NCBI RefSeq assembly: GCF_014202645.1
Contig: NZ_JACHHG010000006.1
Span: 186,001 to 250,000 of the forward strand
Direction: 5' to 3'
Length of the DNA stretch: 64,000 nucleotides
Source: Deinobacterium chartae
GTDB taxonomy: Bacteria > Deinococcota > Deinococci > Deinococcales > Deinococcaceae
Every line of letters begins with the position of its first letter. The stretch's first letter is position 1. Below, piece by piece: positions 46,595 to 54,936 of the stretch. The position numbers and the translations under genes were made by a program. Below the pieces are notes generated by a model that did no database searches, was not told where the DNA came from, and worked only from the letters and a program-made list of their open reading frames with translations.

Positions 46595-46912
46595 TTATTT
46601 TTCCGTGCGAAGCAGGCTGGGCTGCGCCTCGAGGCGCAGGCGGCGATCGAACACGAACGGGCCAAACGGCAGCACAGCGGCCAGCAACGCCGCGCCCCAG
46701 CGCAGCGGCGGCCAGCGCAGCGCGATTCCGGTCTCGATCACCGCCAGCAGATACAGCACGAACAAGATCCCGTGCAGCAACCCCACCACCTCGACCGCCT
46801 GCGGAACATCGGCGAGGTACTTCAGCGGCATGGCCACCCCAAGCAGCAGCAGAAACGACGTGCCCTCGAGCAGGCCCACCCAGCGCAGCCGTAAAAGAGA
46901 ATTTCTGAACAT
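46595..46912 (-). CDS. DUF3817 family membrane protein
   Basis: A 105-residue integral membrane protein with three to four helices. The family pattern is RWVGLLEGTSFLLLLGVAMPLKYL, then VEVVGLLHGILFVLYLLAV, with conserved Glu and His in the first and second helices. It lies 63 bp after the second ABC exporter gene of the lanthipeptide cluster in the same direction and might be cotranscribed, but DUF3817 proteins are widespread and usually unlinked to RiPPs. Function unknown. Confidence 0.85.
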   Translation of the reverse strand: MFRNSLLRLRWVGLLEGTSFLLLLGVAMPLKYLADVPQAVEVVGLLHGILFVLYLLAVIETGIALRWPPLRWGAALLAAVLPFGPFVFDRRLRLEAQPSLLRTEK

Positions 46913-46975
46913 AATGCCTCGAGCGTAGGGGCGCTGCGGCGTACAGATGTCCCCGCACGCCCTCCGGAAAATCCC

Positions 46976-48847
46976 TCACTTGGCCTCTGCCTCGGCGGTT
47001 TCCAAATCCCTTTGTTCCTCGAGACCGTGCGCGCGCCGCTGCAAGCGGAACAGCTCGGCATACCGTCCGCCCTGCGCCAGCAGCCGAGCGTGCGAACCGA
47101 TCTCGACCGCCCGCCCGGCGTGCAACAGCACGATCAGGTCCGCGCCGCTTGCGCCGCACAAGCGGTGCGTGACCAGCACGGTCACCGCGCCTTCCCGCGC
47201 GCAGCGACGTGCCCGCGCGACCAGACGGCGGTTCAGGAGCGCTTCCGCCTCGAGGTCGAGCGCCGAGGCGGGCTCGTCGAACACGTACAGCAGCGGCCGG
47301 TCCCGCATGGCGCCGCGCGCCAGCGCCAGTTTCTGCCACTGTCCCCCGGACGGCTCCCACCCGCCCCAGGCCCGGCCCAGTTGCTGCCGCAACCCCTGCG
47401 GATGCTTCGCCTCGAGCTGCGCCGCTCCGGCGCTGGCCAACGCCGCGCGCAGCCGCCCTGCCTCTTTCAGCCGCCGCAGATGACCCACGCCTACCGCTTC
47501 GCCCAGGGTCAGCTCCCAGCGCGCCGCGTCTTGCAGCACCACGCTGCAGCGGCTCTGCCAATCCCCCTCGCGCATCTCGAGCAGCGCTACGTCGTCGGCC
47601 AGCACGCGGCCGGAGGTCGGCTGGTACAGCCCCAGCAGCAGCCAAGCCAGCGTGCTCTTGCCCGCCCCGTTCTCTCCGACCAAGGCCACGACCGACCCGG
47701 CGGGCAGGCACAGGTTCAGGCCCGCGAGGACCTCGCGCTCCTGTCCGGGGTAACGGAAATGAACGTCTTGAAGCCGGATCCCCCGCCGCAGGCGCCGGGG
47801 AGCGCCGCACCCGGACGGCTTCCCGGCGCGGCGCTGTTTCTCGAGCCAGCACAGGTGATCCGTCGCCTTAAACAGCGCAGCCACCTCGCTGACTGCTCCT
47901 ACCGCGTTGATCATCTGGCTCCAGGTGAGTGCCGCCAGGAAAACCACCAGCACCACGTCGCCCACCGTAGCCTCGCCGCGTGCGGCCCGGGCGACCATCC
48001 ATCCCACCGCCGCGGTAAAACCCAGGCCAAACAGCGTCCAGCCCAGCAGGGTCAGCGCCAAAGCCCGCAGCCGCGCCCGCTCGATCTCCCGGCCTGCTCC
48101 GGTCACCTCGCACAGGTAACGCTCCTCCAGCCAGGCCCCCGCACCGCTGGCCTGCAACTCGCTCAGTCCGGCCCGACCGGTCGCCGCCTCGAGCAGAGAG
48201 CGCGCCCGGCGCAGCCGGGATGCCACCGCACGCTCCGCTTCTGCCGCCCGGCGCGCGCCATGCACTGCGGTCGCCGCCGGAATCCAGGCGACCAGCAGCA
48301 GCAGCAGCAGCAACGGGTTCATGACGGTCAGCAGCGCCACGGTCACCGCAAAGCGCAGCAGCAGCGAAACGGTCAGGACCAGCAGGCCTGGCCCGCGCCC
48401 CAGGCGGTCCTTGTGTTGCCGCAGCAGCTCCAGGCGGTCAAGAAACGCCGGTGACTCGAGCAGCCCGAGATCGCTGTCCAGCGCGACCCGCGTGACGCGC
48501 GCCTCGAGGGCGATGCGCACGCTCTCGTCCAGCCGCATGCGGGCGCGCGCAGCGCTGCCTTGCAACAGAAACATCAGCCCAATGGACGCTCCCCAACCGA
48601 GCGCCCAGCCCAGCGCCCACCCGCCCTGGTCCCGGCTCAGCGCGTCCAAGATCAGCTTGAGGCCCACGCCGGTCAGCACCGAGAGCAGCAGTCCCAGCGG
48701 CTCGAGCAGCAGATCCCGAAAAAATGCGGCCCGCGCCGAGGTCAGCGCCAGCTCGAGGGCCAGGCGGAACGCGGCGGCCCCCCGGGCCCAGGCGGCAAAC
48801 GCCCGAAGCACCCCTCCCGGGCAGCGAACAGCAGGGAAAACAGACAT
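46976..48847 (-). CDS. ABC exporter (fused TMD-NBD), lanthipeptide cluster, second
   Basis: A 623-residue half-transporter: a six-helix membrane domain (about residues 1-340) with GVGLKLILDALS and LALTLLGWTLFGLGFTAAVGWMV, then an NBD. Walker A is [20 protein letters not shown], the signature is EPSGGQWQKLALARG and Walker B is LLYVFDEPASALD. The start was set at the ATG preceded by AGGAGGT, 44 bases after the first exporter gene. No C39 peptidase domain is present. With the preceding gene it probably forms a heterodimeric exporter for the modified peptides or for self-protection. Confidence 0.88.
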   Translation of the reverse strand: MSVFPAVRCPGGVLRAFAAWARGAAAFRLALELALTSARAAFFRDLLLEPLGLLLSVLTGVGLKLILDALSRDQGGWALGWALGWGASIGLMFLLQGSAARARMRLDESVRIALEARVTRVALDSDLGLLESPAFLDRLELLRQHKDRLGRGPGLLVLTVSLLLRFAVTVALLTVMNPLLLLLLLVAWIPAATAVHGARRAAEAERAVASRLRRARSLLEAATGRAGLSELQASGAGAWLEERYLCEVTGAGREIERARLRALALTLLGWTLFGLGFTAAVGWMVARAARGEATVGDVVLVVFLAALTWSQMINAVGAVSEVAALFKATDHLCWLEKQRRAGKPSGCGAPRRLRRGIRLQDVHFRYPGQEREVLAGLNLCLPAGSVVALVGENGAGKSTLAWLLLGLYQPTSGRVLADDVALLEMREGDWQSRCSVVLQDAARWELTLGEAVGVGHLRRLKEAGRLRAALASAGAAQLEAKHPQGLRQQLGRAWGGWEPSGGQWQKLALARGAMRDRPLLYVFDEPASALDLEAEALLNRRLVARARRCAREGAVTVLVTHRLCGASGADLIVLLHAGRAVEIGSHARLLAQGGRYAELFRLQRRAHGLEEQRDLETAEAEAK

Positions 48848-48891
48848 CGCACCTCCTTGGCCCAGACGGGTTTCGCTGCGCCGAACTCGCA

Positions 48892-50694
48892 TCAGGGCGC
48901 AACGTCAAAATCGGCTGCCTGCCGACGGGCCATGCGGGCGAACCAGCCGCCCGTGCACAGCAGCGCCTCCCGCGGCCCGTCCTCGAGCAGGCGTCCACGC
49001 CCGATCACCAGCACTCGGTCCGCCAGCCGCACCGTGGCGTAGCGGTGCGAGACCAGCACGGTCGTCACGCCCCGGGTCAGCTCGAGAAAGCGCGCGTAAA
49101 ACTCTGTTTCCGCGCGTACGTCGAGAGCGGCGGTCGGCTCATCGAGGATCAGCAGGCGCGCTCCGCCGCGCACCGCAGCGAGCGCGCGGGCGATGGCGAT
49201 GCGCTGCCACTGCCCGCCGGACAGCTCGCGGCCTTGTGCGAAACGGCACGACAGCACGGTGTCTAGCCCCGCAGGCAGCGCGCGCACGCTGTCTTCCGCC
49301 CCGGCGGCGCGCAACAGTTCCCACAGCGCCGCATCGGACAGCGCATACCCCGGGCAGCCGAGCTGGAGGTTCTCGCGCACGCTCAGCTCCCAGCGCACAA
49401 AATCCTGAAACACCACCGCCACCCGCTGCCGCCAGGCCTCGAGCGGCACCCCGGCCAAGTCCACGCCGTCCACCTCGAGGCGGCCCGATCGCGGACGGTA
49501 CAGTCCGGCGAGCAGCCGCGTCAGCGTGGATTTCCCGGCTCCGTTGGGCCCGACGAGCGCCACCACCTGTCCTGCCTCGAGCCGCAGCGCCGCAATATTG
49601 AGCGCGTCCCGCTCCGCTCCGGGATACCGGAAACGCACCGCCTCGAGCCGCAGATCACGCCGCAGCGCAGGTGCAGCCTCCGCGCCATCCGCGTCCTCTT
49701 CGCACCCGGATGGCAGCGCGCTCAGGGCGCGGAAGGGAAGCAGCGCCCGGCCCACCTGCAGATCGTTCTCGAGGCCGTCTACCAGGGCCAACATGACGAA
49801 CGCGCCCTGCAGCAGCGCCGTGAGGCGGCCGATATCCAAGTTCGCGGTCAGCACCGACTCGACCAGCAGCGCCGCGGTCACCCCGAAACCGAGCGCGGCG
49901 GTCAGCGCGCTCAGCAGCATGTGCGTCCGGTTGCGGCCACGCCGCTGCCACGCCCGGGCCAGCGCCGCGTTCGCGGCACGACCGAAACGCCCCTGCACCC
50001 ACCCGCTCAAGCCAAAGACCCGCACTTCGCGGGCCGCTGCGGGCTGCAAGGCCAGGTCACGAAAGTACGCGGCGCGGCGCAGGCCTGTCGAGCCGAGCTC
50101 GACGCTCTCCTGGTACAGCCGGATCTCGCGCAGCAGCCACAGCCGCAACGGCAGCAGCGCCGCCAGCACCCACAGCGGCAGCCACAGCGCCCAGGTGGCC
50201 AGCAGCACAGCCCCCGACAGCGCTGCCAGGCGGCGCCCGCTCACCGTCACCAGCAGGCTGACCGCGCTGCCAGCGCTCAACCCACCGCTTTCGCCGCGCA
50301 CGGTCGCCCAGCGGTCCAGGGTGCGCGGGTCCTCGAGGCGGTCCAGGGGCCAAGGCTGCGCGGCGGACCGCAGGAGCCGCGCGCCCACCGCGCGGTCTAC
50401 CCGCCACGCCAGGGCAGCGAGCAGCGCGCCCGCCACCGCGCCCAGACTGACGTTAGCAATCAGCAGACCCACCACCGCAGCGAGCGGCGCCCCCAGATCC
50501 GCCAGGCTCGCGCCCGCGTCCAGGCCCGCAACCAGGCGACCCAGCGCCAGCGCGCTCAGCGCAGGCTGCACCCCCAGCCACACGGTCCAGGCGGCGGCGA
50601 ACAGCGTCAGCGCGGGGTGGCTGTGCCACAACACCCGCGCGAGCGTGACCGGAGCGCGCCTCACCTCGAGCGCGAACCACGGAACCCGGCGCAC
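48892..50694 (-). CDS. ABC exporter (fused TMD-NBD), lanthipeptide cluster, first
   Basis: A 600-residue half-transporter starting with GTG one base after the lanKC stop. The membrane domain occupies residues 1-330. The NBD has Walker [21 protein letters not shown], a Q-loop region VAVVFQDFVRWELSVREN, the signature ELSGGQWQRIAIARAL and Walker [14 protein letters not shown], with VLVSHRYATVRLADRV after it. No peptidase domain is fused, so leader removal must involve another protease. Close coupling to lanKC indicates a role in peptide export. Confidence 0.9.
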   Translation of the reverse strand: MRRVPWFALEVRRAPVTLARVLWHSHPALTLFAAAWTVWLGVQPALSALALGRLVAGLDAGASLADLGAPLAAVVGLLIANVSLGAVAGALLAALAWRVDRAVGARLLRSAAQPWPLDRLEDPRTLDRWATVRGESGGLSAGSAVSLLVTVSGRRLAALSGAVLLATWALWLPLWVLAALLPLRLWLLREIRLYQESVELGSTGLRRAAYFRDLALQPAAAREVRVFGLSGWVQGRFGRAANAALARAWQRRGRNRTHMLLSALTAALGFGVTAALLVESVLTANLDIGRLTALLQGAFVMLALVDGLENDLQVGRALLPFRALSALPSGCEEDADGAEAAPALRRDLRLEAVRFRYPGAERDALNIAALRLEAGQVVALVGPNGAGKSTLTRLLAGLYRPRSGRLEVDGVDLAGVPLEAWRQRVAVVFQDFVRWELSVRENLQLGCPGYALSDAALWELLRAAGAEDSVRALPAGLDTVLSCRFAQGRELSGGQWQRIAIARALAAVRGGARLLILDEPTAALDVRAETEFYARFLELTRGVTTVLVSHRYATVRLADRVLVIGRGRLLEDGPREALLCTGGWFARMARRQAADFDVAP

Positions 50695-50695
50695 C

Positions 50696-53398
50696 TCAGC
50701 TCACCTCGAGCGACCCGGCTCCGCAGCCGGACGGCGGCAGCGACGCTGTTTCGGGCAGCAGCACGTCCAACAGGAAGTTGAAGTTGGCAACCGTTTCCCC
50801 ACGAGCAGCGGCCTCGAGGCGGTCGAGGTACAGCGCGATACCGGCCGCACCGGTCCCATAGTCATACGACACCCGCAGCAACTGTTCACCGGGGAAGGCC
50901 AGCCCGTGCGGACGTTCCAGGGCGAACAGCGACAGCCCGTCGGCCACCTCCTGCGCTGCTGTGAGGTAACCCGGGTCCCCGAGCATCTGATACGCGTCGA
51001 GCAGGGTGTTTCCCAGCCCGGCCAGCCCCTGGAACAGGCCGGGAAAGGCCGTGAAGCGCCGGCTCACGTCTCCGAGCAGGGCGCGTGTGGCCGCCTCGAA
51101 ACGCCGGTCAGCGGTGGCATGCTGGTAACGCAGCAGCGCCGTAGCCACCCCGGCCGAACCGTCTTGCCAGTAGTGGGTCACCACCTGCCGTCCGGGGTCC
51201 TCGTCCGGGCGCGGGACGCCAAGAGCGTCTCCCCGCGTGGGTTGCAGGCAGGACACGCAGTACACCAGGGCCCGGCGGGCCGCCTCGAGCAGGTCATCCC
51301 GGCCGCTAACCCGCCACAGGTACAGCAAAAACAGGGCGATGCCGCTGGTCCCGTGGGCGTAACCCAGGTTGGGGCGGCCTTCCTCATCGGTCCAGTGCAG
51401 GCCCTGCGCGCCGTCGTGCGCGCGCCCCAGCAGCGTCTCTGCAGCGGAGAGGGCGCGCTTCAGCAGCGGGGCACGATCCGTGCAGATGTGCGCGTACAGG
51501 TCGGCCAGGCCCTGCCCGGCCAGACCCGCGAACACCCCGGGCAAGGAGGCGCGCAGCGGGTGCGCGGCCGCCTCGTCCAGCAGCCGCAGGCCCACGTCCT
51601 CGAGGCCCAGATCGAGCATCACCCAGCCGATTCCGCTCAGGCCGCAGTACAGCCCGGGCGCACAGCGCTCGGGGTGACAGGACGCCTGCAACATCCAGGC
51701 GCGCAGCTCCGGCGGCACCTCGCCGTTGATGCGCAGCAGCGCGTGCGCCACACCGGACGCACCGTAAGCGACGCTCAGCGGATGCGTGAAAAACACGCCC
51801 GGGTCCGCCGGGAACAGCCGGTCCGGCCTCGAGGGGTCCATGCTGGCCAGCAGCTGCGACACGATGCGCTCCAGCGGCAACCGGGGCAGGGTCGGGGCCG
51901 CCGGAGGCGCGGCATCCGGCGGGCAGGCCTGCAGGTCGCGGGCGGCCTGTGCGGCGGGCAGGCGCAGCGCCGGCTCTGGGTTCATCAGCCCGCGCAGCAC
52001 GTTCGCAGCCGCGGCGGGCAGCCGCATTTCGTATGCGAACGTGCGGATTAAGCTTTCGGCCTTGCCCGCGTCCAGCTCGATCAGCGCGGTCACCGGGAAC
52101 AGCGAGGCCAGCATCACTGCGCCCAGCGCGTAACGGTCGCTCTCGAAGCTCGAGTCCCCCCGTCGCTGCTCGGGGGCACAAAAGCCCGGGGTGCGCAGGT
52201 GCGCAGGCGGATCCTCGCCGGGCTGCCACGCCCCCTCGAGGTCGATCAGCCGCAGGTCTTCTCCGTGGGCATCGGTGACCATCACGTTCATCACCGACAG
52301 GTCCCCCAGCACTACGCCCCGGGCGTGCGCGGCTGCGACCGCCTCGGCCAACCGTGTCCACAGGTGCAGCAGCGTATGCGCGTACGCCTGCCGAGCCGCC
52401 GCGCTGCGGTCGTTGGTCAGGATCGGATTTTTCCAGGTGGTGAACTGCCCCAGGTGCATGCCGGGCAAGTATTCCTCGACCAGAAAAGCGTGTTCCCACT
52501 CGTTGAAAAATGCCAGCGGACGCGGGGCCACCCGGAGATCTGCGAGCCGCTGCAGCAGGCGGTACTCGCGGCGCAGGTGCGCCACCGCGTCCTGACCGTG
52601 CCGGTCCTGGGAGGTGTGCGGGCGGGCCTCCTTGATCACGACCAGGTGATCGCTGTCCAGGTCGGTCGCCAGGTACACTCCCCCGCTCATCGAAAAGCCG
52701 AGCGCGCCCTCGACCCGGTAGCGGCAGTCGAGCAGCGCATCGTCCTCGCCGTTTTCCGGTGGGGGCGCGAAGGGTTCGCTCTCCCATTCGGGCAGGTGCC
52801 AGTACGGGGCGCGCACATCGGGCACCCGATCACCTGCAGGAGCGCGCAGCACCGCCGTGCGGTCCCCTTGCGGGTTCAGCATGCTCTCCCCTGCGATCCC
52901 GCCGTAGCGGTAGTGCAACACCTGCGCATCACGGTAGCGGCGGTCCGAGAGGATGTAAGGGCCACGGAACTCGCGCAGCGCGGCGTACATCTCCTCGAGC
53001 AGGCCCGCAAATTCGGTCCTCGAGGTCGGGTAGAGGGTCAGGAACTTAGCGCCCTGAGCCCGGCTCCAGCCCTTGGAGTTCATCAGGTTCAACACGCGGG
53101 CATCGAGCGCGAACTTGAAGGCCACGCCGCGCGACACGCAGATGGCCGCCGTGCGCGTCAGCACCGCGCGCGCGTCCTCGAGGCGGGCCGAAACGTGGAT
53201 CTTCCAGCCCTGCACGGGCAGCCGTAGCTGTTCGGGAGCGGCCTGGAACCACACTTTGGCCCGCTGCAGGGTCCAGTGGGCCGGCAGCAGGCCGCGCACC
53301 ACCTCCAGGTACTCGGCACCGGGCACGTACCGGTCGAACGACTCGTAGTGCTCGGGCGAGACCAGCATAAAAAAGTAAAAGCGCTCGGGTTTTTCCAT
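50696..53398 (-). CDS. lanKC: Class III lanthionine synthetase LanKC
   Basis: A 900-residue trifunctional RiPP enzyme. It phosphorylates Ser/Thr in the precursor, eliminates the phosphate to dehydro residues and cyclises Cys onto them. The lyase region is roughly residues 1-220 (YFFMLVSPEHYESFDRYVPG at the start; KFLTLYPTSRTEFAGLLEE). The kinase spans about 225-500: glycine loop LGFSMSGGVYLAT, lysine in LVVIKEARP, catalytic GVVLGDLSVMNVMV and LIDLEGAW. The LanC-like cyclase is about 530-885, with YCGLSGIGWVMLDLG, GYAHGTSGIALFLL and HYWQDGSAGVATALL. The zinc-binding Cys and His residues of LanC/LanL are missing, which marks class III rather than IV. Two precursor genes lie immediately upstream. 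Confidence 0.93.
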   Translation of the reverse strand: MEKPERFYFFMLVSPEHYESFDRYVPGAEYLEVVRGLLPAHWTLQRAKVWFQAAPEQLRLPVQGWKIHVSARLEDARAVLTRTAAICVSRGVAFKFALDARVLNLMNSKGWSRAQGAKFLTLYPTSRTEFAGLLEEMYAALREFRGPYILSDRRYRDAQVLHYRYGGIAGESMLNPQGDRTAVLRAPAGDRVPDVRAPYWHLPEWESEPFAPPPENGEDDALLDCRYRVEGALGFSMSGGVYLATDLDSDHLVVIKEARPHTSQDRHGQDAVAHLRREYRLLQRLADLRVAPRPLAFFNEWEHAFLVEEYLPGMHLGQFTTWKNPILTNDRSAAARQAYAHTLLHLWTRLAEAVAAAHARGVVLGDLSVMNVMVTDAHGEDLRLIDLEGAWQPGEDPPAHLRTPGFCAPEQRRGDSSFESDRYALGAVMLASLFPVTALIELDAGKAESLIRTFAYEMRLPAAAANVLRGLMNPEPALRLPAAQAARDLQACPPDAAPPAAPTLPRLPLERIVSQLLASMDPSRPDRLFPADPGVFFTHPLSVAYGASGVAHALLRINGEVPPELRAWMLQASCHPERCAPGLYCGLSGIGWVMLDLGLEDVGLRLLDEAAAHPLRASLPGVFAGLAGQGLADLYAHICTDRAPLLKRALSAAETLLGRAHDGAQGLHWTDEEGRPNLGYAHGTSGIALFLLYLWRVSGRDDLLEAARRALVYCVSCLQPTRGDALGVPRPDEDPGRQVVTHYWQDGSAGVATALLRYQHATADRRFEAATRALLGDVSRRFTAFPGLFQGLAGLGNTLLDAYQMLGDPGYLTAAQEVADGLSLFALERPHGLAFPGEQLLRVSYDYGTGAAGIALYLDRLEAAARGETVANFNFLLDVLLPETASLPPSGCGAGSLEVS

Positions 53399-53415
53399 GC
53401 GAGCTCCTTAGAAAG

Positions 53416-53445
53416 GCGCTGCGGGGAGAGCTCTCCCCGCAGCGC
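53416..53445 (-). terminator. 30-bp palindrome between the precursor genes and lanKC
   Basis: GCGCTGCGGGGAGAG/CTCTCCCCGCAGCGC is perfectly symmetric. It lies 58 bp after the second precursor stop and 17 bp before lanKC. It probably acts as a partial terminator or mRNA stabiliser, keeping precursor transcripts more abundant than synthetase transcripts. Confidence 0.7.
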
Positions 53446-53503
53446 TCAGCGTGCTTCCGGTGCTCGCACGGCGGCGGCGCGGGCACACGCCAGGGTTATG
53501 CCG

Positions 53504-53611
53504 CTAGTAACAGCTGACGACGTGGCAGCTCGAGCAGCTGTGAAACACGATGTCCTTCGGGCCTTTGAAACCGTGGACCTGGGTTTGCTGGAGTTTCAGA
53601 ATGCGTTGCAT
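53504..53611 (-). CDS. Class III lanthipeptide precursor peptide 2
   Basis: A 35-residue peptide gene with AGGAGG at 53618-53623. The leader begins MQRILKLQ, containing the I/L-x-LQ type motif recognised in class III leaders. Its last part, DIVFHSCSSCHVVSCY, contains the core SCSSCHVVSCY: four serines and three cysteines in eleven residues. Precursor 1 shares the leader start, DIV-x-HSCSSCH and the terminal SCY; the middle of the leader differs. Ser-x-x-Ser-x5-Cys, compatible with a labionin, is present, as are simple Ser/Cys pairs for lanthionines. Leader cleavage probably falls near the HS pair, but this is a guess. Confidence 0.88.
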   Translation of the reverse strand: MQRILKLQQTQVHGFKGPKDIVFHSCSSCHVVSCY

Positions 53612-53655
53612 GGAAAACCTCCTGTAGGGTAGATGCGAGCAGGGTTGGGTGCGCC

Positions 53656-53763
53656 TCAGTAACACGACCAGAAGTGACAGCTTGAACAGCTGTGCGCGAC
53701 GATGTCCAGCGCGCGCATATCCCGGCTTGCCAAAACCGTTTGCAACTTCAGGATGCGCTTCAT
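53656..53763 (-). CDS. Class III lanthipeptide precursor peptide 1
   Basis: A 35-residue peptide gene whose ATG overlaps the stop codon of the LLM monooxygenase gene (ATGA). GCAGGAGGG lies upstream, inside the monooxygenase gene. The leader starts MKRILKLQ and the C-terminus is SCSSCHFWSCY. Compared with precursor 2 the only differences in the last eleven residues are Phe-Trp in place of Val-Val, so the two mature peptides should share a ring topology and differ in hydrophobicity. The gene is too short for most automatic gene finders. LanKC is the obvious modifying enzyme. Confidence 0.9.
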   Translation of the reverse strand: MKRILKLQTVLASRDMRALDIVAHSCSSCHFWSCY

Positions 53764-54746
53764 CGGATCCCTCCTGCGAACGAGGAGTGCGTGTTCCCGA
53801 CCGACCGAAGCCCCAGCCGGGTCAGGGTATAGGGAGCCAGCGCTTCGGCGATCAGCGCGTACGAGGTGCGGCGCAGGTGAGCATCGTGGATGACCGTGGA
53901 GACCATCAGCTCGCGTACGCCAAAAACCTCGCGCAGGCGCAGCAGGTCACGACGGACACCCGCCGGATCACCGTGAATCAGGCGCGGGTACTGTACGCCC
54001 AGACGCTCTTCGGGAAAGTAGCCCAGCACCTGACGGGCCAGCGACGGAGCCAGAACCCGCCCGAACTGCGCGCCGAAGTCGTGTCCGAACTGCACCGCAC
54101 TCCAGGCCAGTTCCTCGGCGTCGCGGGCCAGTTCGGCGCACACCACGGTCACGCACAACAGGTCCTGCGCCTCGGGACAACCCGGTGAAGCGACGAAACG
54201 CTGACGGTACTCCTCGAGAACCTTCGGTCCGGCCGCCGGATCCCCGTAGGCAAAACGTGCGCCCAGGCGAACGGCGTGGTCCCGGCTGGTCACGCCGTTG
54301 CCCAGCAGCCATAACTGCACGTTTACCCGGCGCTGCTCCAGCAACGCCACCAAACGCTCCAACCTCGAGGAGAACTCGTCTCCTGACACGGCAGGCCCGC
54401 CCCGACCCCGGGCAATGCCGAGGTCAATCCGGTCTCCGTACAGGGCTCCCAGCGTCTCGAACACCTCGGCAACCTTGTGCGGGTCGTAACGGCCCAGCAG
54501 TATTCCGCCCGATCCGACGCGCATGTAGCGGGTGGTTTGGGCCACGGCGGCCACCATGATCTCGGGCGCACTCGAGGCCACTGCGTCGGTACCGTGGTGC
54601 TCGGCCAGCCAGTAGCGGGCGTACCCGCAGTCATCCGCAAGCCTGGCCAGGGCCAGCGTTTCCTGAACGGCCTGCGGCCTCGCTCCGCTCCTTGTGCAGG
54701 GCATCACGTCCAAGACGCTGAGGCGCAGCTCGCGGCGTTCACTCAT
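53760..54746 (-). CDS. LLM class flavin-dependent oxidoreductase (bacterial luciferase-like)
   Basis: A 328-residue TIM-barrel monooxygenase of the luciferase-like family. Motifs are RLSVLDVMPCTRSG, LARLADDCGYARYWLAEHHGTDAVASSAPEIMVAAVA (the AEHH block is typical), MRVGSGGILLGRYDPHKVAEVFETL and RIDLGIARGRGGP. AAGGAGGT precedes the ATG at 54746. It is the first gene of the lanthipeptide operon and is translationally coupled to precursor 1, so it may oxidise the peptide. A separate catabolic role cannot be excluded, since this family is large and varied. Confidence 0.88.
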   Translation of the reverse strand: MSERRELRLSVLDVMPCTRSGARPQAVQETLALARLADDCGYARYWLAEHHGTDAVASSAPEIMVAAVAQTTRYMRVGSGGILLGRYDPHKVAEVFETLGALYGDRIDLGIARGRGGPAVSGDEFSSRLERLVALLEQRRVNVQLWLLGNGVTSRDHAVRLGARFAYGDPAAGPKVLEEYRQRFVASPGCPEAQDLLCVTVVCAELARDAEELAWSAVQFGHDFGAQFGRVLAPSLARQVLGYFPEERLGVQYPRLIHGDPAGVRRDLLRLREVFGVRELMVSTVIHDAHLRRTSYALIAEALAPYTLTRLGLRSVGNTHSSFAGGIR

Positions 54747-54828
54747 AACGACCTCCTTAGCAAGGTGGCACGTAACGGCCGGACTTCCCGGTTCGGCTCG
54801 TTACAGCTGTCAGTCTGCGCCGATGGCT

Positions 54829-54866
54829 GGGACAGTTCGGGGACCAAAGTGTCCCGGATGTGGGAC
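54829..54866. promoter_or_regulatory. Phased GGGAC/GTCCC boxes between the lanthipeptide operon and its regulator gene
   Basis: Pentamers start at 54829 (GGGAC), 54840 (GGGAC), 54851 (GTCCC, inverted) and 54862 (GGGAC), exactly 11 bp apart. Direct repeats spaced by one helical turn are the usual sites of SARP-type winged-helix activators. The divergent 979-residue regulator has such a domain. The assignment to this regulator is inferred. Confidence 0.65.
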
Positions 54867-54936
54867 CGAATGGAAACTTTCATTGCGAGCAGGATTTTCA
54901 CAGACAACGCTGCGCTAACCTGAACCGAGGATTTGT

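Noticed and set aside
53411-53450. Considered as a repeat or CRISPR-like element near the lanthipeptide genes
   Set aside because: Only a single palindrome is present, with no spacer-repeat periodicity anywhere in the window.
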